Source: Synanceia verrucosa (Eukaryota > Chordata > Actinopteri > Perciformes > Synanceiidae). Taken from it: a stretch of 64,000 bases of DNA. Each line of letters begins with the position of its first letter. Positions within the stretch are counted from its first letter, which is position 1. Made by a program: the position numbers and the translations under genes. This document shows, one piece after another, positions 48,712-59,506 of this stretch. The DNA lies in assembly GCA_029721515.1 (NCBI GenBank), contig CM056566.1, positions 24,033,269-24,097,268 of the forward strand. The letters run 5' to 3'. The notes under the pieces are model-generated. The model saw only the letters and a program-made list of their open reading frames with translations. It was not told the DNA's origin and did no database searches.

Positions 48712-49783
48712 TGTCTCTTATTAATCACTCATATTCCTTCCTCTTATGATGCTGATAATGTTAAACAGTGGAAATTGTAATTGATTATTTTTGTAATTTT
48801 CCTCATATCACCTTTTACTGTAATAAATAGTAATTGATTACTTAACTGAGTTGATCAGATAATTCCTACTGACTGCAGCTGGTCTGGCCTAAAGGACCCT
48901 GTGTGTCAATTGACTAAATAAATATATTAATCTCATGCTAACTTTGTATCTGTTGTGGACGTCATTAACTTTCAGTTTTGGTCACGTTCCTGAGGATTGA
49001 TGCATTTAAATAGCGTCGTTAGCGCTCTGTGCCGGTCAGCCGTGCAGTTTGTAGCGCTGAAGCCTCGGGCTTCTGCTTTCTCTTTTTTTTAATGGAGGCG
49101 CCACTTAATTAACGACAGAGACCCTCTTGAGCTTAGTGAGCAGTCACGTAGAAACACATGAAGACACACGGTCTGAAATTGGTTTTCGAGTGCAGGAACA
49201 TAACAATTTGAGCGCATACTGAGGATGTGTGGGAGCACGGCTACATTAGCCATGCTTTTATTCCCCATGTCCTGGTTTTCTTCTTAGCATTTAGCTGCTT
49301 GTCAGCACTCTCGCAGTAACACAAGTGACCTCTCTGCTAACCCAGGAAGGGTCAGAGGTCACGGCGTATATAAACAGGTGTCAAGTGCAGTGATGGAAAG
49401 CTGAGGTTATATGAAACTGGGCTGGAAAGCCGGCCTGTAGCAGCAGCACAGGCGTGGTGGATGTCTTGGTTTCAGGTGAACCTCTTGGTTGGGTTCTGTT
49501 GTATTATTTACATTATTTAACCAGGTGAATCATCGTCTCACTGCTCGTCTCTGGACAGACAGAGGCCTTCCAGTTTACACTTTATGCACATTAGAAAATC
49601 AAAAGGGACACGTTCACTGAAGCGTCCTCTCTTCAGTCACTGTTGCTGAGTCGGACAAAGACCCGAATCGTATTGCTGGGCCAAGAACCAGGATGAGAGG
49701 TTCAGACTGTCAGACCCTGAAGTCACAGTAAAATGAGACTTTTTTTTTAAAGGGACTATGGTGCTCGGAAACACCACAGTGCT
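48712..49783. other. Presumed intron: nothing recognised
   Basis: Unique-looking sequence. 49080-49300 is compositionally complex but has no exon signature. Confidence 0.4.
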
Positions 49784-50652
49784 GCTCCAGATCCAGACTG
49801 TTCTGCTCCAGATCCAGATCCAGACTGTTCTGCTCCAGATCCAGACTGTTCTGCTCCAGATCCAGACTGTTCTGCTCCAGATCTAGACTGTACTGCTCTA
49901 GATCCAGACTGTTCTGCTCCAGATCCAGACTGTTCTGCTCCAGATCCAGACTGTTCTGCTCCAGACCTGCTCCAGATCCAGACTGTTCTGCTCCAGACCT
50001 GCTCCAGATCCAGACTGTTCTGCTCCAGACCCGGACTGTACTGCTCTAGATCCAGACTGTACTGCTCCAGATCCAGACTGTACTGCTTCAGATCCAGGTC
50101 CAAACTGTTCTGCTCCAGACCTGCTCCAGACCCAGACTGTTCTGCCCTAGATCCAGACTGTATTGCTCCAGACCCAGACCTGGACTGTACTGCTCCAGTC
50201 CCAGACTGTACTGCTCCAGACCCAGACCTGGACTGTACTGTTCCAGACCCAGATCCAGACTGTACCACTCTAGACCCAGACTGTATTGCTCCAGATCCAG
50301 ATGACTGTACTGCTTCAGATACAGACCGTACTGCTCCAGATCTAAACCTGGACTGTACTGCTCTAGACCCAGACTGTACTGCTCCGGATCCAGATCTTAT
50401 TGCTCCAGATCCAGATCCAGATTGTATCGCTCCAGACCCAGACTGTACTGCTCCAGATCCAGATCTTATTGCTCCAGATCCAGACTGTATTGCTCCAGAA
50501 CCAGATCCATGCCGTATTGAAGGGCATGCTGGAGGGAAGGGAAGCGCGGTAGAACCAGAACCAGGACTACATGGGGAACCACTGTCAGACCCTGCTGTAG
50601 TGAAAGTAGAGTTTTTTTAAGCTCTGCTGGAGACCCAGACTGTATTGCGGGG
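49784..50652. repeat. 21-bp GACTGTTCTGCTCCAGATCC minisatellite
   Basis: Units of GACTGTTCTGCTCCAGATCC plus A. They are uniform at the left (49795-50030) and progressively mixed with CTGTACTGCT, CTGTATTGCT and CAGACCTGG variants to the right, fading out after 50510. The minus-strand Gln/Ser/Gly frame arises from the 7-codon period. Confidence 0.93.
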
Positions 50653-52614
50653 CCCACTTAGGTGTTTTCTCACCTGAGCAGAAAGAGGAACAAGTTTTTA
50701 TTCTCATTTTTTCAGAACATTAAACCTGAGAGAGAGGTCATTAGCTCGTCAGTGAAGCTTTGTCTTTAATGTCTGTTTTTAAGGTGTGATGTCACAAACT
50801 AAAACACATCCTCCCCTTTTTCAATCACCATGTTTCCTGTCAGCTTCCTGTCTGGTTAGCTGTGGTTTAGGTGCTCCACCGCTGGTTTCTGATCAGTGAT
50901 AGATGATCACTTATCTCTGCCCTGCATGCTTTGTTTGTCTTATTTAATATTTTCTGCCTCAGTGAAGCTTCTGCAGAGATTTTATGGCAGCTGGACGGAT
51001 AATATTATTATGAGCTTATCACATATCTGTGTGTGTTTCAGCTGGTCAGTACAGTTTCTCTGTGCTCATTTCATGGTGAAAACGCTCAATTTGGGACCAA
51101 AATAATGACGTTTCTACCGCTAACTGTGTTTTCGTCCGATCTGAAGTCTGTTGACGTAAATAACCTAAAATCTATAGTGAAAATGGAGGAACTGTTGACA
51201 GAAATGACTCATGTAAACAAACATTCATCATAGATGTTTGTTGTTTCAGAAAAATCTGAACTTTGGTTTATATCACATCAAAGTCGAGTTAAAAATCACC
51301 AAAATATATGAGAGCCACTGCTGCATCGTTGATGCTGTCATCAGGGTCTTATCTGCTAACAATAATTGATAGAAGCGTTTTCTTTTCTTCACACTGCTAA
51401 AGAAAACATAATTAATTAAATGAATTACCCTCGCTGCCAACGAGGTTATGTTTTCACCGGGGCTTGTTTGTTTGTTTTTTGGTTTGTTAACTTATTGATT
51501 TGTGGGTTTGCAAAGTAACTCAAAAAGTTATCGACGTTTTTAGACGATCGGATCCGATCACCACCAAAAAATCAGTTTTAAGTTAGGCCACTTTCAGCCA
51601 ACCCTGAAAATTTCGTCAAAATCCGTCCACAACTTTTTGAGTTATTTTGCAATCCAACAAACAAAGGTTTTTCTGACAGGCCTATTTAATATTCATATAT
51701 TATATTATATTTATATGGTGGAACATGGATGTTCCACAGAGTCTTGATGTTGTGTTCTGGTGGATGAAGACAGTAAACTGATTAAAAACATCACATGACT
51801 CCACTTCCTGCAGTTTGTCCTTGTTCAGCAGAAGAAGAGTCTCTTTTTACAGTCATTAATGAGACATTAAGGAATTCTCTTAATTAGTCGTCTTTCCTTC
51901 AGGAGCTGTGGAGGTGGGCGCTAGCTGCTAGCTGCTAGCTGCCGTCCAGTCGTGACCTCCTGCTGTTTCCTGTTACCTTCCTCCTGCAACGTCTTCATTA
52001 AACCGTCTGCTTCAGTTTCCACAAACTGGAGCTTAATTAGGAGGATTAGGATTTTCACGGCTGGACGAGACTCCAGGGCAGAAAGAAAGGAGGGGAGAGA
52101 AAGTTTAGACGGACCAGAAGGAAGCAGGAGAGAGATTTGATCTGAAGATCAGCAGCGAGCGGACAGATGAGACCGTCAAGGACAAACTGAACATCAGAGA
52201 CAGGAAGTAGCTGCTGCTCTTCATGGTCAAAACTGACACAACAGGAAGCTGGCGAGCGTCTCCAGGAGGGTTTTCTCTGATTGGTCGAGAAACAGGAAGT
52301 GAGGAAAGCAAGCAAACAATGTCAAAAAAGTTATTTATACGACAAATTTAAAGCTTGGGCTAAGATACAAGTGTTACATAAATGCATTTAAAAAAACAAT
52401 AAAACTTGATAGAGTAATTAAGTAAGTAAAAAGGTCGAAAAGTCCCTGAGATATTTTCAAAATAAGAAATATAATCTGCAAATCCCTGAGTTAAATTAGG
52501 TGGAAGTGAGTAGAATATAAATGTGTGTTTTTTTAATATTTTACTGGAATAAAAGAGCTACAGAGAAAAAATAAAAATATTTCCAGTACTTTATTATAAT
52601 TTTAGAATCATGTA
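50653..52614. other. Presumed intron with one transposon relic
   Basis: No gene recognised. 51425-51690 is the repeat described separately. Short frames at 50896-51233 and 51952-52140 lack support. Confidence 0.4.
51425..51690. mobile_element. Dispersed element with GAGGTTATGTTTTCACCGGGG start
   Basis: Carries TACCCTCGCTGCCAACGAGG then TTATGTTTTCACCGG, GTTTGTTTGTTTTTTGG and, near the right end, AAAATCCGTCCACAACTTTT then TGAGTTATTTTGC. These words mark a repeat widespread in fish and invertebrates, often linked to RTE-type retroelement ends. Exact class is uncertain. Confidence 0.55.
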
Positions 52615-53524
52615 CTTTATCATACTGGATATTGATGTAATACTTTATGAGATTATATACTGTATATGTAATTTAACTATTATATTATATAATATATATA
52701 ATTTATTTAATAACAGCTAATACTTTATGAGATTATATACTCTTTATATATGATTTAAAGTAAAGATTTTATGTGTAAATTATTTTATAACAGGTAATAC
52801 TTTATGAGATTATATATTGTATATATAATTTACATATTAAATTATATTATATATATAATTTGTTTAATAACAGGTAATACTTTATGAGATTATATACTGT
52901 ATATGTAATTTAACTATTATATTATATAATATATATAATTTATTTAATAACAGCTAATACTTTATGAGATTATATACTGTATATATAATTTACATGTTAA
53001 ATTATATTATATATATAATTTGTTTAATGACAGGTAATACTTTATGAGATTTTATACTGTATATGTAATTTAAATATTAAATTATATATGACGTATTTAA
53101 TAACAGGTAATACTTTATGAGATTATATACTGTATATATAATTTACATGTTAAATTATATTATATATATAATTTGTTTAATAACAGGTAATACTTTATGA
53201 GATTATATACTGTATATGTAATTTAAATATTAAATTATATATGATGTATTTAATAACAGGTAATACTTTATGAGATTATATATTGTATATATAATTTACA
53301 TATTAAATGATATTATATATATAATTTGTTTAATAACAGGTAATACTTAATGAGATTATATACTGTATATGTAATTTAAATATTAAATTATATATGATGT
53401 ATTTAATAACAGGTAATACTTTATGAGATTATATATTGTATATATAATTTACATATTAAATGATATTATATATATAATTTGTTTAATAACAGGTAATACT
53501 TAATGAGATTATATACTGTATGTG
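52615..53524. repeat. AT-rich minisatellite of about 78 bp (12 copies)
   Basis: TAATACTTTATGAGATTATA recurs at intervals of 74-81 bp (for example 52719, 52797, 52877, 52958, 53036). Between them lie TATATACTGTATATGTAATT and TATTTAATAACAGG. Two subtypes alternate (TTTACATATTAAATTATATT and TTTAAATATTAAATTATATA), suggesting a two-unit amplification step. Over 80% A+T by eye. Confidence 0.93.
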
Positions 53525-53902
53525 GTGTATTTGTATTTTGTAGTGGAGCCTAAGGAGTAGAAGTGATCAGAGGACATTAATCAATAAGTGGAGGGAAACA
53601 GTCGTGGTCGTCGTCAAGCAGAAGGACTGTCCAGCCTGAGCTGCTCTCTCTGGTTGCCGTAGAAACCAGCCGAGGCCTCATTTGTTCCAATTTGCTTCAT
53701 GGCGTCCAGATCAAACAGCCCAAAGTGCTCTCTGCCTGTTAGTGGTGGTGGCGTTTGATTTGTTCACCTCCATGCTGCAGATTTACAGTATCCACTGTGT
53801 TTACTGTCTGTTTGGGCTGTGGTTTTGTTTTTTTTCTCTACTTTTTAATCTTCACCCCTCCTCCACCCAGCAGCATGGAGCCTCATTTTAAATGCCGGTC
53901 CT
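53525..53902. other. Presumed intron, short unique block
   Basis: Contains GTTGCCGTAGAAAC (53653-53666), an X-box-like site for RFX factors. No exon recognised. Confidence 0.4.
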
Positions 53903-54511
53903 CCTCTTCCTCCTCCTCCTCCTCCTCCTCAGCTCCATTGAGAAGTTGGCGGTTTGTTTACTTTCATTGTGGTTCTGCTGGTCAAAGATTCACCATCCCC
54001 CTCTTCTCCTCTCCTCCTCTCCCCTTCTTCTCCTCCTCCTCTCCTCCTCCTCTTCTGTTCCTCCTCTCCTCTTCCTCTCCTCCTCTTTCTCTCCTCCTCC
54101 TTTTCTCCTCTCCCCTCTCCTCCTCCTGTTCTCTTCCCCCCTTCTCCTCTCCTCCCCCTTCTCCTCCTCCTCTTCCTATCCTCCTCTCCCCCCTCCTCCT
54201 CCTCTCCCCTCTCCTCCTCCTGTTCTCCTCCTCTTCTTCTCCTCCTCTTTCTCTCCTCCTCCTTTCCTCCTCCTCTCCCCTTCTCCTCCTCCTCTTCCCC
54301 TTCTCCTCCTCCTCTCCTCCTCCTCCCCCCTCCTCCTCTCCTCCTCCTCCTCTTCCTCTCCTCTTCTCCCCCTCTCCTCATCCTGTTCTCCTCCTCTTCC
54401 TCTCCTCCTCCTTTCCTCCTCTCCTCCTCTCTCCTTCTCCTCCTCCTCTTCCTCTTCTCCTCCTCCCCTCCTCCTCCTCCCCCCTCCTCCTCCTCTTCCT
54501 CTCCTCCTCAG
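53903..54511. repeat. CTC/TCC polypyrimidine array (about 600 bp)
   Basis: CTCCTCCTCTTCCTCTCCTC-type units, uninterrupted by purines from about 53997 except for rare TGTTC or CTATC. Long frames on both strands (Pro/Ser/Leu or Arg/Glu/Gly) are composition artefacts. The tract runs directly into CCTCAG at 54511, before the candidate exon 54512-54584. Homopurine-homopyrimidine DNA of this length can form triplex (H-DNA). Confidence 0.95.
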
Positions 54512-54584
54512 AATCAGTCCCTAAAGGACCAACAGACCCCTCAGCCCTCCCCCCACCCCACCACATCCCAGTGATGCTTAGCTG
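54512..54584 (+). other. Putative 73-bp exon with start codon, after a giant polypyrimidine tract
   Basis: Seen: about 600 bp of nearly pure CTC/TCC pyrimidine ending in CCTCCTCAG at 54511, then 73 bases of ordinary composition, then CTG followed by GTGAGT at 54585. An ATG at 54574 has a purine at -3 (AGTGATGC) and would start an 11-base coding stretch (Met-Leu-Ser and two bases) spliced in phase 2. If the plus-strand gene is sema5b, this would be the exon that starts translation before a signal-peptide exon downstream. The splice signals are strong on paper, but a pyrimidine satellite can make any following AG look like an acceptor. No homology can be claimed from so few codons. Confidence 0.35.
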
Positions 54585-56236
54585 GTGAGTAGAAACTTTC
54601 AGAAACTTTTCCTTCTGTTTTACCTTAATTTCTTTCCTTCTGTGCTGTCAATCTTTCCGGATACTTCCTCCTCTGTGGCCTCTGGTGTTATAAAAGATTT
54701 CTTGGCTTTTGATTTGAAAAGCAGCAGGAAGTGGCCTGGCGTCCATAATGGATCAGTGTGGATGTGAATCAGTGGATCAAGTGGTCTGCTTTCTAAGGTT
54801 TCACTCACAGTTTTTATCAGTCGGTGTCTCATTATGAGCGCTGAGCTGCAGTTAATTAATGAGTAGTATTGATTTATAATACCTGTGCAAAATGGATATT
54901 TAATAAAAACACAGTGAAGCGGTGAAGAGGTCACCAGTAATGTTCATTTTAGTTCAGCAGAAATGCTCTGCTTGGTTTGATCTGAAGTGGACTAATCAAT
55001 AGATCACTCATTCTGTTATCAGCCAGAATTAGAGATTATGAGAACAAACATGATTAAATAGCATTTTTATAAAAACAATGGAGCTGTGGTTTAGTTTCTC
55101 TTTAGCGATGGATTTTTTACGACGAGAATTTGAGGCTCTTTGTTTGACGTCGTTGCTCCTCGTCTGTTCGTCAGAAGTTTAATTTAGTTTCTAACTAACG
55201 TTTGAATTTCCAAACGTGTTGATCTAATATTGAAAACAACATCTACATTAAAACATTACAACTTTATATTTACTCTACTCTACTGGTCTACTGGGCCACT
55301 GGGGGGCGCTCTCTCTGAGAAAAGCTCAGACAGATAAATGAAATAAAGCCTCACCTGTTGTGTTTATTTATTTATTTTTTGACAAATTTAGCAACAGGAA
55401 TAAGTAAAAATGTTTCGCAAAGAAAAAAGTGCAGAGGACAGTGTCATCGACATAAAGTTGAATAAAAATCCTTGAGTCGCTCAAAACTCTTTTTTTTTAA
55501 ATGAATATTCAAATTTCAAATTTTGATAATCAATTAATTGGTTTTTAATTGAATTTATTATTTAATTGTAATTTTTTCGGGAATCAAAGTCTTAATTCGC
55601 TGATCTCAGCTTCTTAAATGTGAATATTTCCTGGTTTCTTTCTTCCTCTATGACAGGAAAATGAATGAACACTGATCTATTTATCATCATTTTCTGACAT
55701 TTTAAACACCAAACAGCTGATTGATTCAGGGAGGAAATGATCAGCAGATTCAATAATCACCATTTTCAGCCCTACAGTGAACATTTGCAGACGAACAGAC
55801 GCCAGTTTTTCATGAAAATCACAGGCAGGTGTTTAATGTCCCTGAAGGCCTGACATTCATGTCCTGTTGTTTCACTTTATGCTGCCATATTCAATTTGCC
55901 TCCTTAATAACGGACCCTGACATGGATGAAACAGAGTAGATAGTCACATTTGTTTAACAAAAGGCAGTTTAGTGGCAATGAAACACATGAAATATAAGAT
56001 CAGATCAGATAATCTTTATTAAATCTGCAGAGTTCAGCAGCAATGAGGAGAGAAAAATATTACAGTAAAATAAGAAGCAAGGACATCAATAAATAAGTAG
56101 AATAAGTAGGGAAATATGTCAGGATAAGAAGGAAACATTATTATTATTATTATTATTATTATTGTTATTATACACATTGAATAGCATGTAAAACAGAATA
56201 AAATCGGGTGATATAAGTGAAACCATTGGACCATAT
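54585..56236. other. Presumed intron: dispersed repeat relics
   Basis: 55490-55765 resembles the GATTAATC/TTTTCTGACATTTTAAAC dispersed repeat. 55985-56200 is copy 2 of the retroposon-like segment at 42015, with an (ATT)n run at 56138-56171. No exon recognised. Confidence 0.4.
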
Positions 56237-56530
56237 TTACACAGTGAGCTTTACTTTGAAATTATTTGGTGTCTGCGATCCTTTTATTACAATAAGGAGC
56301 TTTACTTTGAAATTATCTGGCATCTGTCCTCCTTTTATTACAATAAGGAGCTTTACTTTGAAATTATCTGGCATCTGTCCTCCTTTTATCACAATAAGGA
56401 GCTTTACTTTGAAATTACCTGGAGTCCCTCCTCTTTTTATTACAGTAAGGAGCTTTACTTTGAAAATATCTGGTGTTTGACGTCCTTTTCTTACAATACG
56501 GAGCTTTACTTTGAAATTATCGGGCGTCTC
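56237..56530. repeat. 51-bp minisatellite (about 6 copies)
   Basis: Unit starts CAATAAGGAGCTTTACTTTG and continues AAATTATCTGGCATCTGTCC, TCCTTTTATTA. Period 51 is exact between 56290, 56341, 56392, 56443 and 56494. Being 17 codons, it keeps a plus-strand frame open by chance. Confidence 0.93.
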
Positions 56531-58584
56531 TGGGCGTCGACTTACAGATCCAACATTAAAGGAACTCGTAGTTGAAGTGATATTTTTAGCAGTGAGTCAT
56601 TCAGTAAAGGAAGGGATTACTTTTTTAAAAAGTAACTAGTAATGTGTAATCTGTTACTTTTAGGAGTAACTACCCAGCACTGGTTATGTGTCACTGGAGC
56701 AGTGAGGCCTTGGAGACTCTCCTGTGTCCTGTTTGGTCCTCTTGGACCAGATCTGGACCTCCAGTCCTGCTTGTTCTGCTGTTTGCTGATATTTAGTCCA
56801 GGATGACAATAAGCCGGAAGAAAACAAGCTCCTTTCATGCCAATAGGGGCGAGGGAAGGGGTGGAGGACTTAGGGGGGACTCATCCCTGGACGGGGGCCC
56901 TCTTTAAAGCTCTGTGTTTGTGGCCCCCAGGGCCGAATTAAGGGAGTGTCATTATCCTTGGCAAATTACCACGCTGCCTTTGTGGTCCAGCCACGGTACA
57001 TTATGGCGCCTTGAAACGTGGCCGAGCCCATTGAGTCCACAAAGAGAGGGGCCCCTGGCAGATCCTTGGCCCCGCTCACAGTGGAGGCATTCAGGCCACG
57101 TCGCTGGGGGTGGGGGGGGTTAGATGGTCCTGATTCAGAGACGAGCCAACATGTGATGTCGTCTCAAAACGCTCGCCAGCTCATGATGTCATCTGTCGGT
57201 TTCATCCGTTCGTCAGAGGAGATCCCGAATCTGATGGTGATGATGGTTTTTGTGCCAGTTCGGTTCGTCCGTCCCCTGAACAGGACCCAGTCTTTAATGG
57301 GACTAACGAGCAACAAATTACCTGCTACAAATCTACAAATTAGCACATTTTTCCTTCAACTTTTGGGATTTTTTTTCAGTCGACCAAACACCTGCTGCTG
57401 TACAGGAAGTTTACCGCTAATTAATGTTAGCACATCTTGTTATGTTGGTGAGTGACGTATAAATAAATCAATACAACAAAACTTTGTGTAGCAGCAGCAG
57501 CAACTTCCGATATAACTCTTTACAGTGTAATGATTTCTACTAGATTGTTGATTAAAAATATTACATGGAAAAGCTCCAAACTTTAATGATCATGTCTGAA
57601 AACATGATGTGATTCCACCGTGTTGCTTTCAGATGTAAAGTTTGACCTGGGGATCATTTCAGATGATCTTCTTCATCACTGGGAGGTTTTCTCTGAAGAT
57701 TCAGGGCTTCTTGTGGATGATTTCAGAGTTCTTGCAACATATAAGAGTCTTTCCGTCATGGATGGCGTCCGCTACGAGCTTTGACGGACCTTTAGCTTTA
57801 GCACAGCTGATCCTCCACCGAACCGTTGAGCTGTGGTGTCAAAGTCTTCAAAGGAGGCTAAACCAGAGGCGCTGTAAAAAAAAATAATCTTTATTTCTCA
57901 TCTAATCAGTTGGAAAATTCACCTCATTGTATGTTATTTTTCTTCCAGTACTTTCCAACATTGTTTCCTGGTTTTATGAACTCGGTAGATAGAGGAGGCT
58001 CTTGTCCAGCGGGGTCGGCATGGAAACCCTGAGCACGTAAATCTGCACTGATCTCTGGATCATTAACTGAGTCTTTTGGTTCTTTATCAGCAGCTCTGGA
58101 TCCCAGTCCATAATGGAGGCTAACTGGCTAATGATTAGCCGTGGAAACAGATAAACCTGTCTTCCTTTTTTTATTTAATATCTGCAGCTATTGATTCCCG
58201 TCAGTGTGTAACTGGATTATGAGTCAGCTGTTGTTGTGTCTGCTCTGTTTTTAAGCCTCTGGTGAGAAACTGTGATCCGCTCATGTGACTCGTCCACAAT
58301 AGACAAACAGCGTTTAGTGCTGCCGGCGGACAGATTGGATTTAAACTCGACTCTGAACGCTCTGCAGCTTTATGGAGCTGAGAGGAAGATGAGCAGTTTG
58401 ATGGAAGTCAAGGGAGCCAGAGCACTGATGTGGATAATGATCGACTATTTTCTCCTTGATTACTTCTGCTTTTTGTGGAGCGACGTCAGCCTGTGAACCT
58501 GAGGCAAAGATTACAGGGATTAACTCTGGATTAACTGGATTAGAAGGGAGACACTGCAAGGAAAGGGCACATTCAGATTAACAT
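56531..58584. other. Presumed intron: transposon end and possible conserved element
   Basis: 56590-56690 ends with GTAATCTGTTACTTTTAGGA then GTAACTACCCAGCACTGG, like the end of a teleost MITE of the CAGTGYTGGG type. 56890-57110 is GC-rich and complex (GGCAAATTACCACGCTGCCT) and may be a conserved non-coding element. Later sequence shows nothing recognised. Confidence 0.4.
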
Positions 58585-59506
58585 CTAGTTTAGTCTGTTT
58601 AATATTGATGTGGGTCAAGTTTAATTTAGATGACACTCTGGTTTAATATGGATTAAACTCCTGTTTAATCAGGATGAGACTCTTGTTTAATCTGGATGAA
58701 ACTCTAGGATAATCTGGATGAGACTCTAATTTGGATTAAAGTCTAATTTGATTTGATCAAGACTCTGTTTTAATCTGGATTAAACTGTGGCATAATCTGG
58801 ATGAGACTCTAGTTTAATAGAAGAAGAAGACTTCCTTCATTTGATCCTAGACTCTAGTTTATTGTGGATGAGACTCATGTTTAATCTGGATTAGACTCTG
58901 GTTTATTCTGGATTAGAGTCTGGTTTAATCTGGATTAGACTCTAGTTTATTCTGGATGAGACTCTGGTTTAATCTGGGTTAGACTCTGGTTTATTCTTGA
59001 TTATCTTCTGGTTTAATCTGGATTAGACTCAAGTATATTCTGGATTAGACTCTTGTTTAATCTGGATTAGACTCTGGTTTATTATGGATGAGATTCTTGT
59101 TTAATCTGGATTAGACTCTTGTTTAATCTGGATTAGACTCTTGTTTAATCTGGATTAGACTCTAGTTTATTATGGATGAGACTGGTTTAATCTGGATTAG
59201 ACTCTAGTTTAGTCTGGATTAGACTCTTGTTTAATCTGGATTAGACTGTGGTTTATTCTGGATTAGACTCTTGTTTAATCTGGATTAGACTCTAGTTTAT
59301 TCTGGATTAGACTCTTGTTTAATCTGGATTAGACTCTAGTTTATTATGGATGAGACTCTTGTTTAATCTGAATGAGACTGTGGTTTATTCTGGATTAGAC
59401 TCTTGTTTAATCTGGATTAGACTCTGGTTTATTATGGACGACACTCTTGTTTAATCTGGATTAGACTCTAGTTTATTCTGGATTAGACTCTGGTTTATTC
59501 TGGAGG
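58585..59506. repeat. 22-bp TTTAATCTGGATTAGACTCT minisatellite (about 40 copies)
   Basis: Unit TTTAATCTGGATTAGACTCT plus AG, TG or GG; period 22 measured at 59101 to 59123. The left third (58585-58860) is degenerate, while 58870-59500 is regular with TTTATTCTGG and TTTATTATGG variants. Most regular units contain GGATTA. Confidence 0.94.

Noticed and set aside
47891..48724. 277-codon Ile/His/Pro/Ser frame
   Set aside because: It is the translation of the (ATCC)n microsatellite.
53755..54588. Frames of 206-277 codons rich in Pro/Ser/Leu (plus) or Arg/Glu/Gly (minus)
   Set aside because: Composition artefact of the CTC polypyrimidine tract, with several frames open together.
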